Below are positions 16,483 to 24,207 of a stretch of DNA of 64,000 nucleotides, piece by piece. Under the pieces are notes generated by a model, which was given only the letters and a program-made list of their open reading frames with translations, did no database searches and was not told where the DNA came from. This DNA comes from Leifsonia sp. Leaf264. GTDB taxonomy: Bacteria > Actinomycetota > Actinomycetes > Actinomycetales > Microbacteriaceae. The DNA is taken from NCBI RefSeq assembly GCF_001422325.1, contig NZ_LMMR01000008.1:233682-297681 (forward strand), given 5' to 3'. The number at the start of each line of letters is the position of its first letter. Position 1 is the stretch's first letter. Both the position numbers and the translations under genes were made by a program.

Positions 16483-17363
16483 CGCACGACCTCCTTGAAG
16501 ATCTGGGCCAGGGTGACCTTCTGGCGGCCGAAGCTGACGACCTCGCCGTGCGTCAGCGCTTCTCGCAGCACGGCCTGGCGGGCGGCATCCGTCTCGGCCT
16601 CGAACAGGGCATAGCCGCCGTCGAACTCGATCACGGTGATGCCGGGAAGGGAGCGCAGCCAGCCGACGTCGCTGTCGAGCAGCAACTCGTAGGTGGCCGG
16701 CGCGTGGGTGTCGCGCAGTTCGGTGCGTGGTCCTGCGGCGCGGATGCGGCCGCCGGAGATGATCACGAGGTCGTCGCAGAGCCGCTCGACGATGTCGAGC
16801 TGATGCGAGGAGAACAGCACGGGCGCGCCCTGGCCGGCGTAGTCGGTGAGCACCGCCTGCACGGCTTCGACGGCGATGGGGTCGAGGCCCGAGAACGGCT
16901 CGTCGAGGATGAGCACATCGGGGTGATGCACGAGGGCCGCGGCGATCTGCGCGCGCTGCTGGTTGCCGAGCGACAGGCTCTCCACCGTGTCGTCGATGCG
17001 CTCGGCGAGTCCGAGCCGCTCGAGCAGGTCGAGGGCGTTGCGGCGGGCGGATGCCGGATTCCAGCCGTGCAGTCGTCCGAAGTAGACGATCTGCTCGAGC
17101 ACCTTCATCTTCGGGTAGAGGCCGCGTTCCTCGGGCATGTAGCCGAAGCGGCGCCTGTCCACGGCGGTGAGCGGCGACCCGTCGGAGGTGACGGAGCCTG
17201 CGTCGGCCCCGAGCACTCCGAGGATGATGCGCATGGCCGTGGTCTTGCCGGCGCCGTTGCCGCCGACGAAGCCCGTCATGCGTCCGTCGCCGACGGTGAA
17301 GCTGACGTCGTCGAGAGCCGTGCGCTCGCCGTAGCGCTTGGTGATGTTCCTCAGTTCGAGCAT
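16479..17363 (-). CDS. ABC transporter ATP-binding protein (NatA-like)
   Basis: A 294-residue ATPase. Walker A is G-N-G-A-G-K-T-T (about 37-44), the signature L-S-L-G-N-Q-Q-R is at about 130, and Walker B is V-L-I-L-D-E-P-F-S-G-L-D-P. The C-terminal 80 residues form a DUF4162-like domain typical of NatA/drug-exporter ATPases. It is the first gene of a two-gene exporter operon, with ATGA overlap to the permease. A 17363 ATG start has no clear Shine-Dalgarno. The signature Gln-Gln in place of Gly-Gln is a minor deviation. Confidence 0.9.
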   Translation of the reverse strand: MLELRNITKRYGERTALDDVSFTVGDGRMTGFVGGNGAGKTTAMRIILGVLGADAGSVTSDGSPLTAVDRRRFGYMPEERGLYPKMKVLEQIVYFGRLHGWNPASARRNALDLLERLGLAERIDDTVESLSLGNQQRAQIAAALVHHPDVLILDEPFSGLDPIAVEAVQAVLTDYAGQGAPVLFSSHQLDIVERLCDDLVIISGGRIRAAGPRTELRDTHAPATYELLLDSDVGWLRSLPGITVIEFDGGYALFEAETDAARQAVLREALTHGEVVSFGRQKVTLAQIFKEVVR

Positions 17364-17500
17364 GGCTCTACGCTACGGACGGCGATGGAGTTTCGGCATC
17401 CGTCGCACGGGTGGTTCTTCGCTGCGATCCGGCAGCGGTCTCACCCGAGCGGCGGATGCCGCCCGCACTGGCCGACTACGCAGACCGACTGTGCCGCCGA

Positions 17501-17965
17501 CTACGCCGCCAGGCGCTCGTCGAGCACGCCGAACGCGCTCTCCCAGCCGTCGTAGACGTCGTCGTCGCCGGCCTTGCCATCGATGCCGCGCACGGTGAAG
17601 GTCATCTCGGTCTGCTGGCCGTCGTCGCCGTGTTCGGCCAGTTCCACCGTGAGCAGCGGTTGCGGTTCGTCGGGCCGATCGGGGTGGCCCCAGGTGAAGA
17701 CGAGTCGCTCGGGCTCGACCACCTCGAGGTACTCGCCGTAGGTGGGATAGGTGCTGCCGTCGGGAGCGACCATCGTGTAGCTGTAGCTGCCGCCGACACG
17801 GGTGTCGATCTCGACGCTCTCCCGGGGAGTCTCGATGCCACGCGGATGCCACCAGAACGCGGCCTCGTCAGGGTCGGTCCAGGCGCGCCAGATGTCGGCG
17901 CGCGGCGCATCGAAGACGTGCACGATGGTGAAGTGCTTCGCGCTCGTGGCGAGTGTCTCAACCAT
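17501..17965 (-). CDS. SRPBCC (AHSA1-type) domain protein
   Basis: A 154-residue START-like protein of the AHSA1 group. Recognisable features are F-D-A-P-R-A-D-I-W-R-A-W-T-D-P, a W-W-H-P-R-G segment, the R-V-G-G-S-Y-S-Y-T-M strand and the C-terminal D-G-W-E-S-A-F helix start. These proteins bind hydrophobic ligands or have unassigned roles, and in actinobacteria are very often encoded directly after an ArsR repressor, as here with an eight-base overlap. Probably co-regulated with, and perhaps sensing for, that repressor system. Confidence 0.88.
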   Translation of the reverse strand: MVETLATSAKHFTIVHVFDAPRADIWRAWTDPDEAAFWWHPRGIETPRESVEIDTRVGGSYSYTMVAPDGSTYPTYGEYLEVVEPERLVFTWGHPDRPDEPQPLLTVELAEHGDDGQQTEMTFTVRGIDGKAGDDDVYDGWESAFGVLDERLAA

Positions 17966-18359
17966 GGGGGTTCTGCTTCTCCTTGTTGTCCTGCTCCGGG
18001 TGGTTCTTCGTCTGGTCCTGCTGCTGTCTCTCCTGCTTCAGGGCGCTCAGGCGCTCGAGCAGGTCGAAGCGCTCGGTCCAGAGTGCTCGGTGCTCGTCGA
18101 TCCAGGCGGAGACGTCGTCGAGGGGTTCTGTGCGGATCGTGCAGGTGCGCCACTGCGCGCGTGCGTTGCGGTCGATGAGCCCAGCGGACTCGAGCACCCG
18201 CAGGTGCTGCGACACGGCCGGGCGGCTGATGGCGAAGGGCTCCGCGAGCTCGCCCGCCGTCGCCTCCCCTGTCGAGAGGCGCGAGAGGATCGCGCGCCGC
18301 GTCGGATCGGCGAGAGCATGGAACACCAGGCTCAGTTCATCTGTCGCCGAATCCGGCAT
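17958..18359 (-). CDS. ArsR family winged-helix repressor
   Basis: A 133-residue regulator. The winged helix (about residues 10-90) contains A-D-P-T-R-R-A-I-L-S-R-L and the recognition helix F-A-I-S-R-P-A-V-S-Q-H-L-R-V-L-E. No metal-binding Cys pair is present, so it is of the non-metal ArsR group usually paired with AHSA1 proteins. The C-terminal tail is rich in Gln, Lys and Asn. AAGGAG eight bases before the ATG gives a strong ribosome site, and this lies within a 30-base inverted repeat, a likely autoregulatory operator. Confidence 0.9.
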   Translation of the reverse strand: MPDSATDELSLVFHALADPTRRAILSRLSTGEATAGELAEPFAISRPAVSQHLRVLESAGLIDRNARAQWRTCTIRTEPLDDVSAWIDEHRALWTERFDLLERLSALKQERQQQDQTKNHPEQDNKEKQNPHG

Positions 18360-18360
18360 G

Positions 18361-18390
18361 TAAGTAACTCCTTAATTAATGAATTGCTTA
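18361..18390 (-). promoter_or_regulatory. Candidate ArsR autoregulatory operator
   Basis: TAAGTAACTC (18361-18370) and GAATTGCTTA (18381-18390) are inverted copies matching at 8 of 10 positions, with a 10-base A/T-rich spacer. The left arm overlaps the ribosome-binding AAGGAG region of the arsR gene, so bound repressor would cover the start of the transcript. The stretch is strikingly A/T-rich for this genome. Confidence 0.5.
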
Positions 18391-18467
18391 AATGTACGGC
18401 GGATGCTGGCGCTGGTCAAGAGCTCGGCGGTAGGCGCTCCTCCACACCCCGCTGCGGAGAAGCAGGA

Positions 18468-18484
18468 GTCCACAGGGTGTGGAC
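18468..18484. promoter_or_regulatory. Palindrome upstream of HNH gene
   Basis: GTCCACA-N3-TGTGGAC is a perfect 7-base inverted repeat about 70 bases before the HNH gene, followed by an A-run. It could be an operator for the HNH gene. It does not match a DnaA box or the usual actinobacterial LexA box. Confidence 0.35.
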
Positions 18485-18551
18485 GAAAAATACCCGGTCA
18501 GTTGGCCTATCGGGCAGCTCGAGTGTCGGTGGGTGTCCGTAGTGTCAGGGT

Positions 18552-19991
18552 ATGGAAACGCTCCAGTCGCTGATGCAGGAGGCGCTCGCTGCGGCGATGC
18601 CGCTGCTGGCTGAGGCCACGACTGTGGGGGTGTTGCCCGGCACGACGGACGAGGATCTCCTGGCCGGGGCGGCGTTGATGGAGGAGTTCGGCCGCCCGGC
18701 CGATGCCGGCCGGATCGCGTTCGCCGGCGAGGTGGCCGACAGGTCGCGGGGCATCCTGGGCCCGCAGACGCTGCCAGAACGGTTCGGCTGCGCCACCCCG
18801 GTGGAGTTGTTGGAACGCGTCGCCCGGGTGTCCCCGCAGACCGCGCGGGCCCGGCTCAAGCTCGGCATTCAGACGAGGCCGGGGTTGTCGTTGTCCGGAG
18901 AAGCCTTGCCGGCGCCGTTCGACGTGGTGCGTCGCGGACTCGCGACAGGGCGGCTCGGCATCGACTCGGCCACCGCGATCACGACAGCCCTCTCGAAGGC
19001 GATGGTCGGTTGCCCGACCGACACCCTGTCGAGGTTCCTGCCCGCCGAACACGAGTTGGTGTGCGCCGCGATCGGGGCCTCCCCGGCTCCGGATGCTCCG
19101 GCGTTGCCGCCGGTGACTCCGGCCGAGACGAACGATCAGGCGTCGGTCTGGGTGCTGGCCTTGAACCCTGATGGTGCCGAACCTTCGGTGACGGAGTTCG
19201 AGTCGCGATCGTTGCGACTGCATCGGCCACGGAACGGCCTGATCCCGGTGAGCGGGTCCCTGTTGCCCGAGGTAGCCGGTCAGTTGCAGGCCGTCTTCGA
19301 TGCCACCACGAACGTGCACTCGTCGCTGAAGTTCCTCACCGAGGAGGAACGCGCGGCCCTGGAGGCTGACGAGGGACCGCGCGATCCACGCAGCCGAGTG
19401 CAACGCCAACACGACGTCCTGGCTGCGGTGTTCGCACTGGCAGGCCGGTCCGAGGAACTCCCCACCCTGAACGGCGCGTCGGCGACGATGGTCACCCATG
19501 TTCTGGCGACCGACCTCGACGAGCACACCGGTGCTGTCACCGGTGCTGGTCACGTCGACGGGCTCGACGTACCGTTGTCGGCCGGTGCTGTCGAGCAGCT
19601 CTGCTGCGCGAACGGCATCCAACCCGTCACCATCAGCACCGACGGGGAGATCCTTCGGCTGGGCAGCACTGAACGTTGCTTCAACCGGGCCCAACGACGC
19701 GCCCTCGCCGCCCGCGACGGTGGCTGCATAATCTGCGGGATCGCGCCCCAGTTCACCGAAGCACACCACGTCATCGCCTGGGCGGCGGTCAAGGCGACAC
19801 ACGTGTCCAACGGGGTGCTGCTGTGCTGGTTCCACCACCGCACCATTAACACCTCGGGCTGGCGGATCCGCATGGTGAACGGGCATCCCGAGATCATGCC
19901 GCCGCCTGCCCTCGGACTCCAGGTGTGGCGGCCGCCCCGAGGATCACGCACCCGGCAACAGGACGCCCTCGCACGACGTCTGCGCAACTGA
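18552..19991 (+). CDS. HNH endonuclease of the DUF222 / 13E12 repeat family
   Basis: A 479-residue protein with an N-terminal DUF222 domain (about residues 30-330) and a C-terminal HNH nuclease domain (about 385-450). The zinc-like C-I-I-C-G pair, the T-E-A-H-H-V-I-A-W core and L-L-C-W-F-H-H complete an intact H-N-H site, so it is probably active. Such genes occur in many near-identical copies in actinobacteria and behave like mobile or selfish elements; a role in DNA repair or phage defence has been suggested but not settled. Codon use is slightly richer in TTG and GGG than neighbours. The palindrome at 18468-18484 lies in its leader. Confidence 0.88.
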   Translation: METLQSLMQEALAAAMPLLAEATTVGVLPGTTDEDLLAGAALMEEFGRPADAGRIAFAGEVADRSRGILGPQTLPERFGCATPVELLERVARVSPQTARARLKLGIQTRPGLSLSGEALPAPFDVVRRGLATGRLGIDSATAITTALSKAMVGCPTDTLSRFLPAEHELVCAAIGASPAPDAPALPPVTPAETNDQASVWVLALNPDGAEPSVTEFESRSLRLHRPRNGLIPVSGSLLPEVAGQLQAVFDATTNVHSSLKFLTEEERAALEADEGPRDPRSRVQRQHDVLAAVFALAGRSEELPTLNGASATMVTHVLATDLDEHTGAVTGAGHVDGLDVPLSAGAVEQLCCANGIQPVTISTDGEILRLGSTERCFNRAQRRALAARDGGCIICGIAPQFTEAHHVIAWAAVKATHVSNGVLLCWFHHRTINTSGWRIRMVNGHPEIMPPPALGLQVWRPPRGSRTRQQDALARRLRN

Positions 19992-20040
19992 AGATGCGCT
20001 GCGACTTCGACTGCGACCGCGACCGCGACGGTGACCGACC

Positions 20041-20760
20041 TCAGCGAGCTGGCGCCGGACGCACCACGCCGTTCTCGTAGGCGTAGACGACGGCGTGCAC
20101 GCGGTCGCGCAGGCCCAGCTTCTGCAGCACTTTCGACACGTGAGTCTTCACTGTGGCCTCGCCGACGAAGATGCGTGCCGCGATCTCGGCGTTCGACAGT
20201 CCTTCGGCGAGCAGCACCAGCACCTCCCGCTCGCGGTCGGTGAGCGGGGTCGCGGCTGGCGGGGTAGCCGAAGCCGGAGGCGTCGAGGCGGCCGGCGGTG
20301 CGGCAGGTGCAGCAGGCGCAGTCACCGCTGGCGCCCCTGATACTCCGAACGCGGCGATCACTCGCCGGGTCACCGCGGGCGAGAGCAGGGCCTCGCCGCG
20401 CGCGATCACCTGCACGGCCTCGATGAGGTCCTCGGGCGTCGAGTTCTTGAGCAGGAAGCCGCTCGCGCCGGCACGCAGGGCCGTGAACAGGTAGTCCTCG
20501 CGGTTGAAGGTGGTGAGCACGAGCACAGCCGAGTGCAGGCTGGCATCGGCGGTGATGATGCGCGTGGCGGCGAGGCCGTCCATTCCGGGCATCTGCACGT
20601 CCATGCAGACCACGTCGGGGCGGAGCTCCCGGGTCAGCTCGATCGCCGTCTCCCCGGATGCTGCTTCGCCGACAACCTCGATCCCGGGTTCCGAGGCGAG
20701 GATGGTGCGGAATCCGCCGCGCACCAGCGCCTGGTCGTCGACGATCAGCACGCGGATCAT
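20041..20760 (-). CDS. LuxR/NarL-type response regulator
   Basis: A 239-residue response regulator. The receiver domain (about 1-120) has D-D near residues 8-9, the phospho-acceptor Asp in V-C-M-D-V-Q-M-P and Lys near 105. The LuxR helix-turn-helix (about 175-232) has L-T-D-R-E-R-E-V-L and A-T-V-K-T-H-V-S-K. The linker of about 40 residues is unusually long and made almost only of Ala, Pro, Ser and Thr. Its ATG overlaps the stop of the upstream histidine kinase gene (ATGA), so kinase and regulator are made together. Targets are unknown. Confidence 0.92.
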   Translation of the reverse strand: MIRVLIVDDQALVRGGFRTILASEPGIEVVGEAASGETAIELTRELRPDVVCMDVQMPGMDGLAATRIITADASLHSAVLVLTTFNREDYLFTALRAGASGFLLKNSTPEDLIEAVQVIARGEALLSPAVTRRVIAAFGVSGAPAVTAPAAPAAPPAASTPPASATPPAATPLTDREREVLVLLAEGLSNAEIAARIFVGEATVKTHVSKVLQKLGLRDRVHAVVYAYENGVVRPAPAR

Positions 20761-22193
20761 GCTGTGTCCTCGACGTCTGAAGCCGTCGCCCCGGAGGCCG
20801 ACACCTCGGAAGCCGACCCCTCGGAGGCCGACCCCTCGGAGTCCGCCACCCCGACGGCCAGCGGAAACCGTGCGCGCACCAGCCAGCCGCCGCGGCTGCG
20901 CGGGCCGGCCTCCACGACTGCGCCCACGGCATCCGCCCGCTCCTGCATGCCGATGAGCCCCAGCCCCGAACCGCTCCCGCGACGCGGAGAGCTCGCACCG
21001 GTGTTCGCCACCTCGAGCTCGACGGCGTCGTCGAGGTAGCGCAGGCGTACGTCGGCCGTCGCGCCGGCTCCGGCGTGCTTGCGCGCATTCGTGAGCGCCT
21101 CCTGGGTGATGCGGTAGGCGCTGAGCTCGACCGTCGCCGGCACGGCACGTTCCGCGCCGATCACGGTGAACGTCGAGGGGAGCCCGGCGGATGCGGCCTC
21201 GTCGACGAGAGCGGGGAGTCGGGCGAGCCCGTACGTGCTGGCGGCATCCGTCACCGCGACAGCACCCGAGTCGACACTGTCATCGCGCAGGGTGCCGAGC
21301 AGGCGATGCAGTTCGTCGACGGCCGATCGTGCGCTGGCCTCGATGGCGCTGAGGGACGCGGATGCCGCCTGCGGGTCCGATGCCAGGACTCGACGCGCCG
21401 CCCCGGCCTGCACCCCCATCACCGAGACGTGGTGCGCGACGACGTCGTGCAGTTCCCGGGCTATGCGCACGCGTTCGAGCGCGACGGCCTGGGCCTCCGC
21501 ACGGGCGCGGGCGCCGGCGAGCTCGGCCGTGCGCTGCTCGAGGGCGGCGCGTTCCCTGGCGGCTCGGAAGGCGGAGTCCCCGAAGTACCAGGCACCCCAG
21601 AAGAACAGCAGGTTGGTGAAGATCTGGATGGCACCGAAGGCGATGTACGGCGACATGTAGCCGTCGGTCGAGCGCTCGAGGTCGGGCAGGTAGTCCTGCA
21701 CGGCCGAGAAGAAGATGAGCTGCCAGAACAGCCAGGCGAACATGCCCACGACGATGGCGCCTCGGGTGATGTTGGCGATCAGTCGGCTGCGGCCCCACGC
21801 CCCGACCGTGTAGACGGAGATGAACAGGACGATCTGGCTGATCAGCAGCTCGGCGACCTGTCCGACCACTCCGGCGGCGTAGACGATGCTCACCACCACG
21901 GCGACGATCTCCGGGAAGCGACGACGTGCGGCGAGAGGCAGGCTCATTCCGGCCGCCCACAGCAACGCGATCCACCACGGCTCCTCGGCGTAGGTGCCCG
22001 TCGCCCTGTAGAAGATGAGGCTGACGGCCGTGCCGACCAGGAGTACGAGGGCGAGGATCGCGTCATTGCGATAGCTGCGAGGATCCGGCCGCGGGCGCAC
22101 CCACTCGACGCCGTCCTCGACGACGGGCGCGGCGGGACCCGGCCCAGGACCGGCGGCGGGTCCGGCGGCTGGTGCCGCGGCGGAGGAGCTCAT
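20757..22193 (-). CDS. Sensor histidine kinase (HisKA_3 type)
   Basis: A 478-residue kinase. Five to six membrane helices (about 40-215) sense an unknown signal. Next come a coiled coil and the HisKA_3 dimerisation domain, with the phospho-acceptor His in R-E-L-H-D-V-V-A-H-H. The HATPase domain ends in G-S-G-L-G-L-I-G-M-Q-E-R. The N-terminus (Ala/Pro/Gly repeats) and C-terminus (S-E-G-S-A repeats, from 15-base DNA repeats) are low-complexity. It precedes and overlaps the response regulator by four bases. The pair resembles DesK/LiaS-type membrane-stress systems, but the stimulus is not predictable. Confidence 0.9.
   Translation of the reverse strand: MSSSAAAPAAGPAAGPGPGPAAPVVEDGVEWVRPRPDPRSYRNDAILALVLLVGTAVSLIFYRATGTYAEEPWWIALLWAAGMSLPLAARRRFPEIVAVVVSIVYAAGVVGQVAELLISQIVLFISVYTVGAWGRSRLIANITRGAIVVGMFAWLFWQLIFFSAVQDYLPDLERSTDGYMSPYIAFGAIQIFTNLLFFWGAWYFGDSAFRAARERAALEQRTAELAGARARAEAQAVALERVRIARELHDVVAHHVSVMGVQAGAARRVLASDPQAASASLSAIEASARSAVDELHRLLGTLRDDSVDSGAVAVTDAASTYGLARLPALVDEAASAGLPSTFTVIGAERAVPATVELSAYRITQEALTNARKHAGAGATADVRLRYLDDAVELEVANTGASSPRRGSGSGLGLIGMQERADAVGAVVEAGPRSRGGWLVRARFPLAVGVADSEGSASEGSASEVSASGATASDVEDTA
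20792..20836. repeat. 15-bp tandem repeat in kinase C-terminus
   Basis: Three units close to CGGAGGCCGACCCCT (20792-20806, 20807-20821, 20822-20836), differing at one or two bases, followed by a degenerate fourth. They encode the Ser/Glu/Gly/Ala tail of the histidine kinase, keep the frame, and may vary in number between strains. Confidence 0.6.
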
Positions 22194-22268
22194 GCCCTCA
22201 CGCTAGCGAAACGAGGCAGGGGCGCCATCCGTCGTGCGGGGGATACCTGCACACAGGAGCGCAGCGCC

Positions 22269-22655
22269 TCAGCGAGTCGCAGCGGCCTTCGGCGTCGGCA
22301 GCAGGTACTTGAGCAGCAGCCAGGTCGCGAGGGCTGTGATCACCCACACGATGACGGTGGCGAGGATCCACGCGAAGAGGCCGTCGAAGCTGAGTCCGTC
22401 GGTGACGAGGGAGGCCACGAGCAGCGCGATGAAGGTCGACAGCAGTCCGGCGATGCCGGCGATCACGGGCACGGAGGACGTCGTCAGCCTGCGCACGAGC
22501 CATTCGACGGCCGCCTGCACCAGCGCGAACACCACGATGGCCACGACGAAGCCCGCCGTGTGCACGTGGAAGTCGGGAATGATCAGTGAGGCCACGAGCA
22601 GGCCGAGGGCGGCGCTTCCGAGGAAGATCGCCGCACGGATCAGGATTCGCACCAT
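22269..22655 (-). CDS. Phage holin family 4-like membrane protein
   Basis: A 128-residue protein with four hydrophobic helices and very short loops, matching the size and pattern of the Phage_holin_4_2 (superfamily IV) group, with D-F-H-V-H-T-A-G-F after helix 1. Chromosomal members of this family in actinobacteria are common and not tied to prophage; no lysis or phage gene is nearby. Function unknown. It ends 75 bases from the histidine kinase gene start, and follows the AAA ATPase gene on the same strand after nine bases, so it may share that transcript. Confidence 0.72.
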   Translation of the reverse strand: MVRILIRAAIFLGSAALGLLVASLIIPDFHVHTAGFVVAIVVFALVQAAVEWLVRRLTTSSVPVIAGIAGLLSTFIALLVASLVTDGLSFDGLFAWILATVIVWVITALATWLLLKYLLPTPKAAATR

Positions 22656-22664
22656 GACCAGAAG

Positions 22665-24086
22665 CTACTCCTCGCCGGGCTGGCTGGGTAGGTGCGAGTC
22701 CTCCCGTGCCCCGAGGAGTCGGCGAGTGAGCTGTTCCCGCGTCGACAGGAGCGCCTCGAGGGCGTCGGCGAGGTCGGTGTCGGTCGGTGCGCGGTGCTCC
22801 TCGGCCGCCAGCAGCACCGTGCGGCGCATGAGCTCCTTGGCGAACGACCCGGTGACGCCGTCTGCGTGCTCGGCGGCATCCGTCACCGCAGCTTCCGACA
22901 GCGGCAGGTCACGCGCATAGAGGGAGAACAGGCGCCGGCGCGCATCCGCGTCGGGCAGCGGGATCTCGACGGCGAGGTCGACCCGGCCCGGACGGTCGGC
23001 GAGGGCGCGCTCGAGCACCTCGACTCGGTTCGTCGTGAGCACGAACGCCACGTCGGCGTCGCCGTCGAGACCGTCGAGGGCGTCGAGCACGGCGAAGAGC
23101 AGCGGCTGCGGACCGTCATACATATCGCGTTCCATCGCCACGAGGTCCACGTCCTCGAGCACCACGATCGCGGGTTGCATGGCCCGTGCCAGGTCGGCCG
23201 CGTGGGTGATGAACCGGATGCTCGTGCCCGTGAGCAGCACCGCCGTGGTTCCCGGCGTGCTGCTCAGCAAGTGGCGCACGGTGAGGGTCTTGCCGGACCC
23301 GGGAGGCCCATAGAGCAGTACACCTCGCTTCAGGTGCTGACCGGCGGCGCGCAGTGTGGTGCGTTGCTCGCCGATGCCGACGACGTGGCGCACGATGTCG
23401 TCGAGGATGCCCGGAGCGAGCACGACGTCCTCGGCTGACACGACCGGGCGCGGAAGGAAGTCGGCGCCCGCTCCGCCGCTGCCGTACTCGTTGCCGCTGA
23501 ACGCGAGCACCTGGCCGCGCAGGACGCTGCGTTCCAGCATGAGGCGCCGCACCTCGGTGAGCAGGCGTGCCGCAGACTCGGGTTCCGCCGCGAGGATCTC
23601 GAGCCGGGCACTGCTTCGCCCGTATTCGTCGCGGGGTCCGCGCTGCAGCACAGCGATGGGCTTGCCGTCCAGGTGGAGCAGCCGCACCCCGAATGACACC
23701 GTGCGACGCTCGGTCGCCGGCCCCGTCGCGCTCGACACGTAGTCCACAGGCGCTGGCATGAACTGCACATGGGGGTTCCGCAGCAGCTCGGCGAACGTCG
23801 AGTGTTCACGCTGGGAACCGCCACCCACTCCGATCACTCGAGGGGGATCCAACGCAGTATCGGCTCCGGATGCCGCCAGCTCGTCGAGCGCGATGTCGGC
23901 ATCGACCAACCGATGGGGAGCGAGGTCCTCGCTGATCACTGGAAACGCCTCGATGTCAGCGCGAAGGAATGCGGCGACGACATCGCCGAGCGGAGTGCGC
24001 TGCTCGACGAAGGCGCGTGGACTCTGCAGGACCTCCTCGATGAACGTGCGGAACGTCTCGATGAATCGGCTCTGCTCTTCGTCCAC
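22665..24086 (-). CDS. AAA+ ATPase with unknown N-terminal domain
   Basis: A 473-residue protein. The C-terminal half is a classical AAA+ module: Walker A G-P-P-G-S-G-K-T (about 256-263), Walker B I-V-V-L-E-D-V-D (about 308-315), sensor-1 T-T-N-R and arginine finger R-P-G-R. It resembles CDC48/SpoVK-like ATPases. The N-terminal 200 residues match nothing I recognise and may bind the substrate. Translation appears to start at GTG 24086. It stands ahead of the holin-like gene with a nine-base gap, so the pair may act together at the membrane (inference). Confidence 0.85.
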   Translation of the reverse strand: MDEEQSRFIETFRTFIEEVLQSPRAFVEQRTPLGDVVAAFLRADIEAFPVISEDLAPHRLVDADIALDELAASGADTALDPPRVIGVGGGSQREHSTFAELLRNPHVQFMPAPVDYVSSATGPATERRTVSFGVRLLHLDGKPIAVLQRGPRDEYGRSSARLEILAAEPESAARLLTEVRRLMLERSVLRGQVLAFSGNEYGSGGAGADFLPRPVVSAEDVVLAPGILDDIVRHVVGIGEQRTTLRAAGQHLKRGVLLYGPPGSGKTLTVRHLLSSTPGTTAVLLTGTSIRFITHAADLARAMQPAIVVLEDVDLVAMERDMYDGPQPLLFAVLDALDGLDGDADVAFVLTTNRVEVLERALADRPGRVDLAVEIPLPDADARRRLFSLYARDLPLSEAAVTDAAEHADGVTGSFAKELMRRTVLLAAEEHRAPTDTDLADALEALLSTREQLTRRLLGAREDSHLPSQPGEE

Positions 24087-24207
24087 GGTTCCCCCAGGCT
24101 CGCTTCGATCCGCTCAGGCTAGCGGTACCCGAGTACTCGCTCACGGTGGCTGCGCCGGTCGGCCAGTCGCGCCGCCGCACTAGCGGAAGGGCCGTCTCCC
24201 GAGGACC

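Noticed and set aside
18468..18484. DnaA box / replication origin element
   Set aside because: Only a partial match to the 9-base DnaA box, a single site, and no dnaA, dnaN or A/T-rich unwinding region.
22269..22655. Prophage lysis gene
   Set aside because: The holin-like protein has no phage genes near it, and family members of this type are common in actinobacterial chromosomes.
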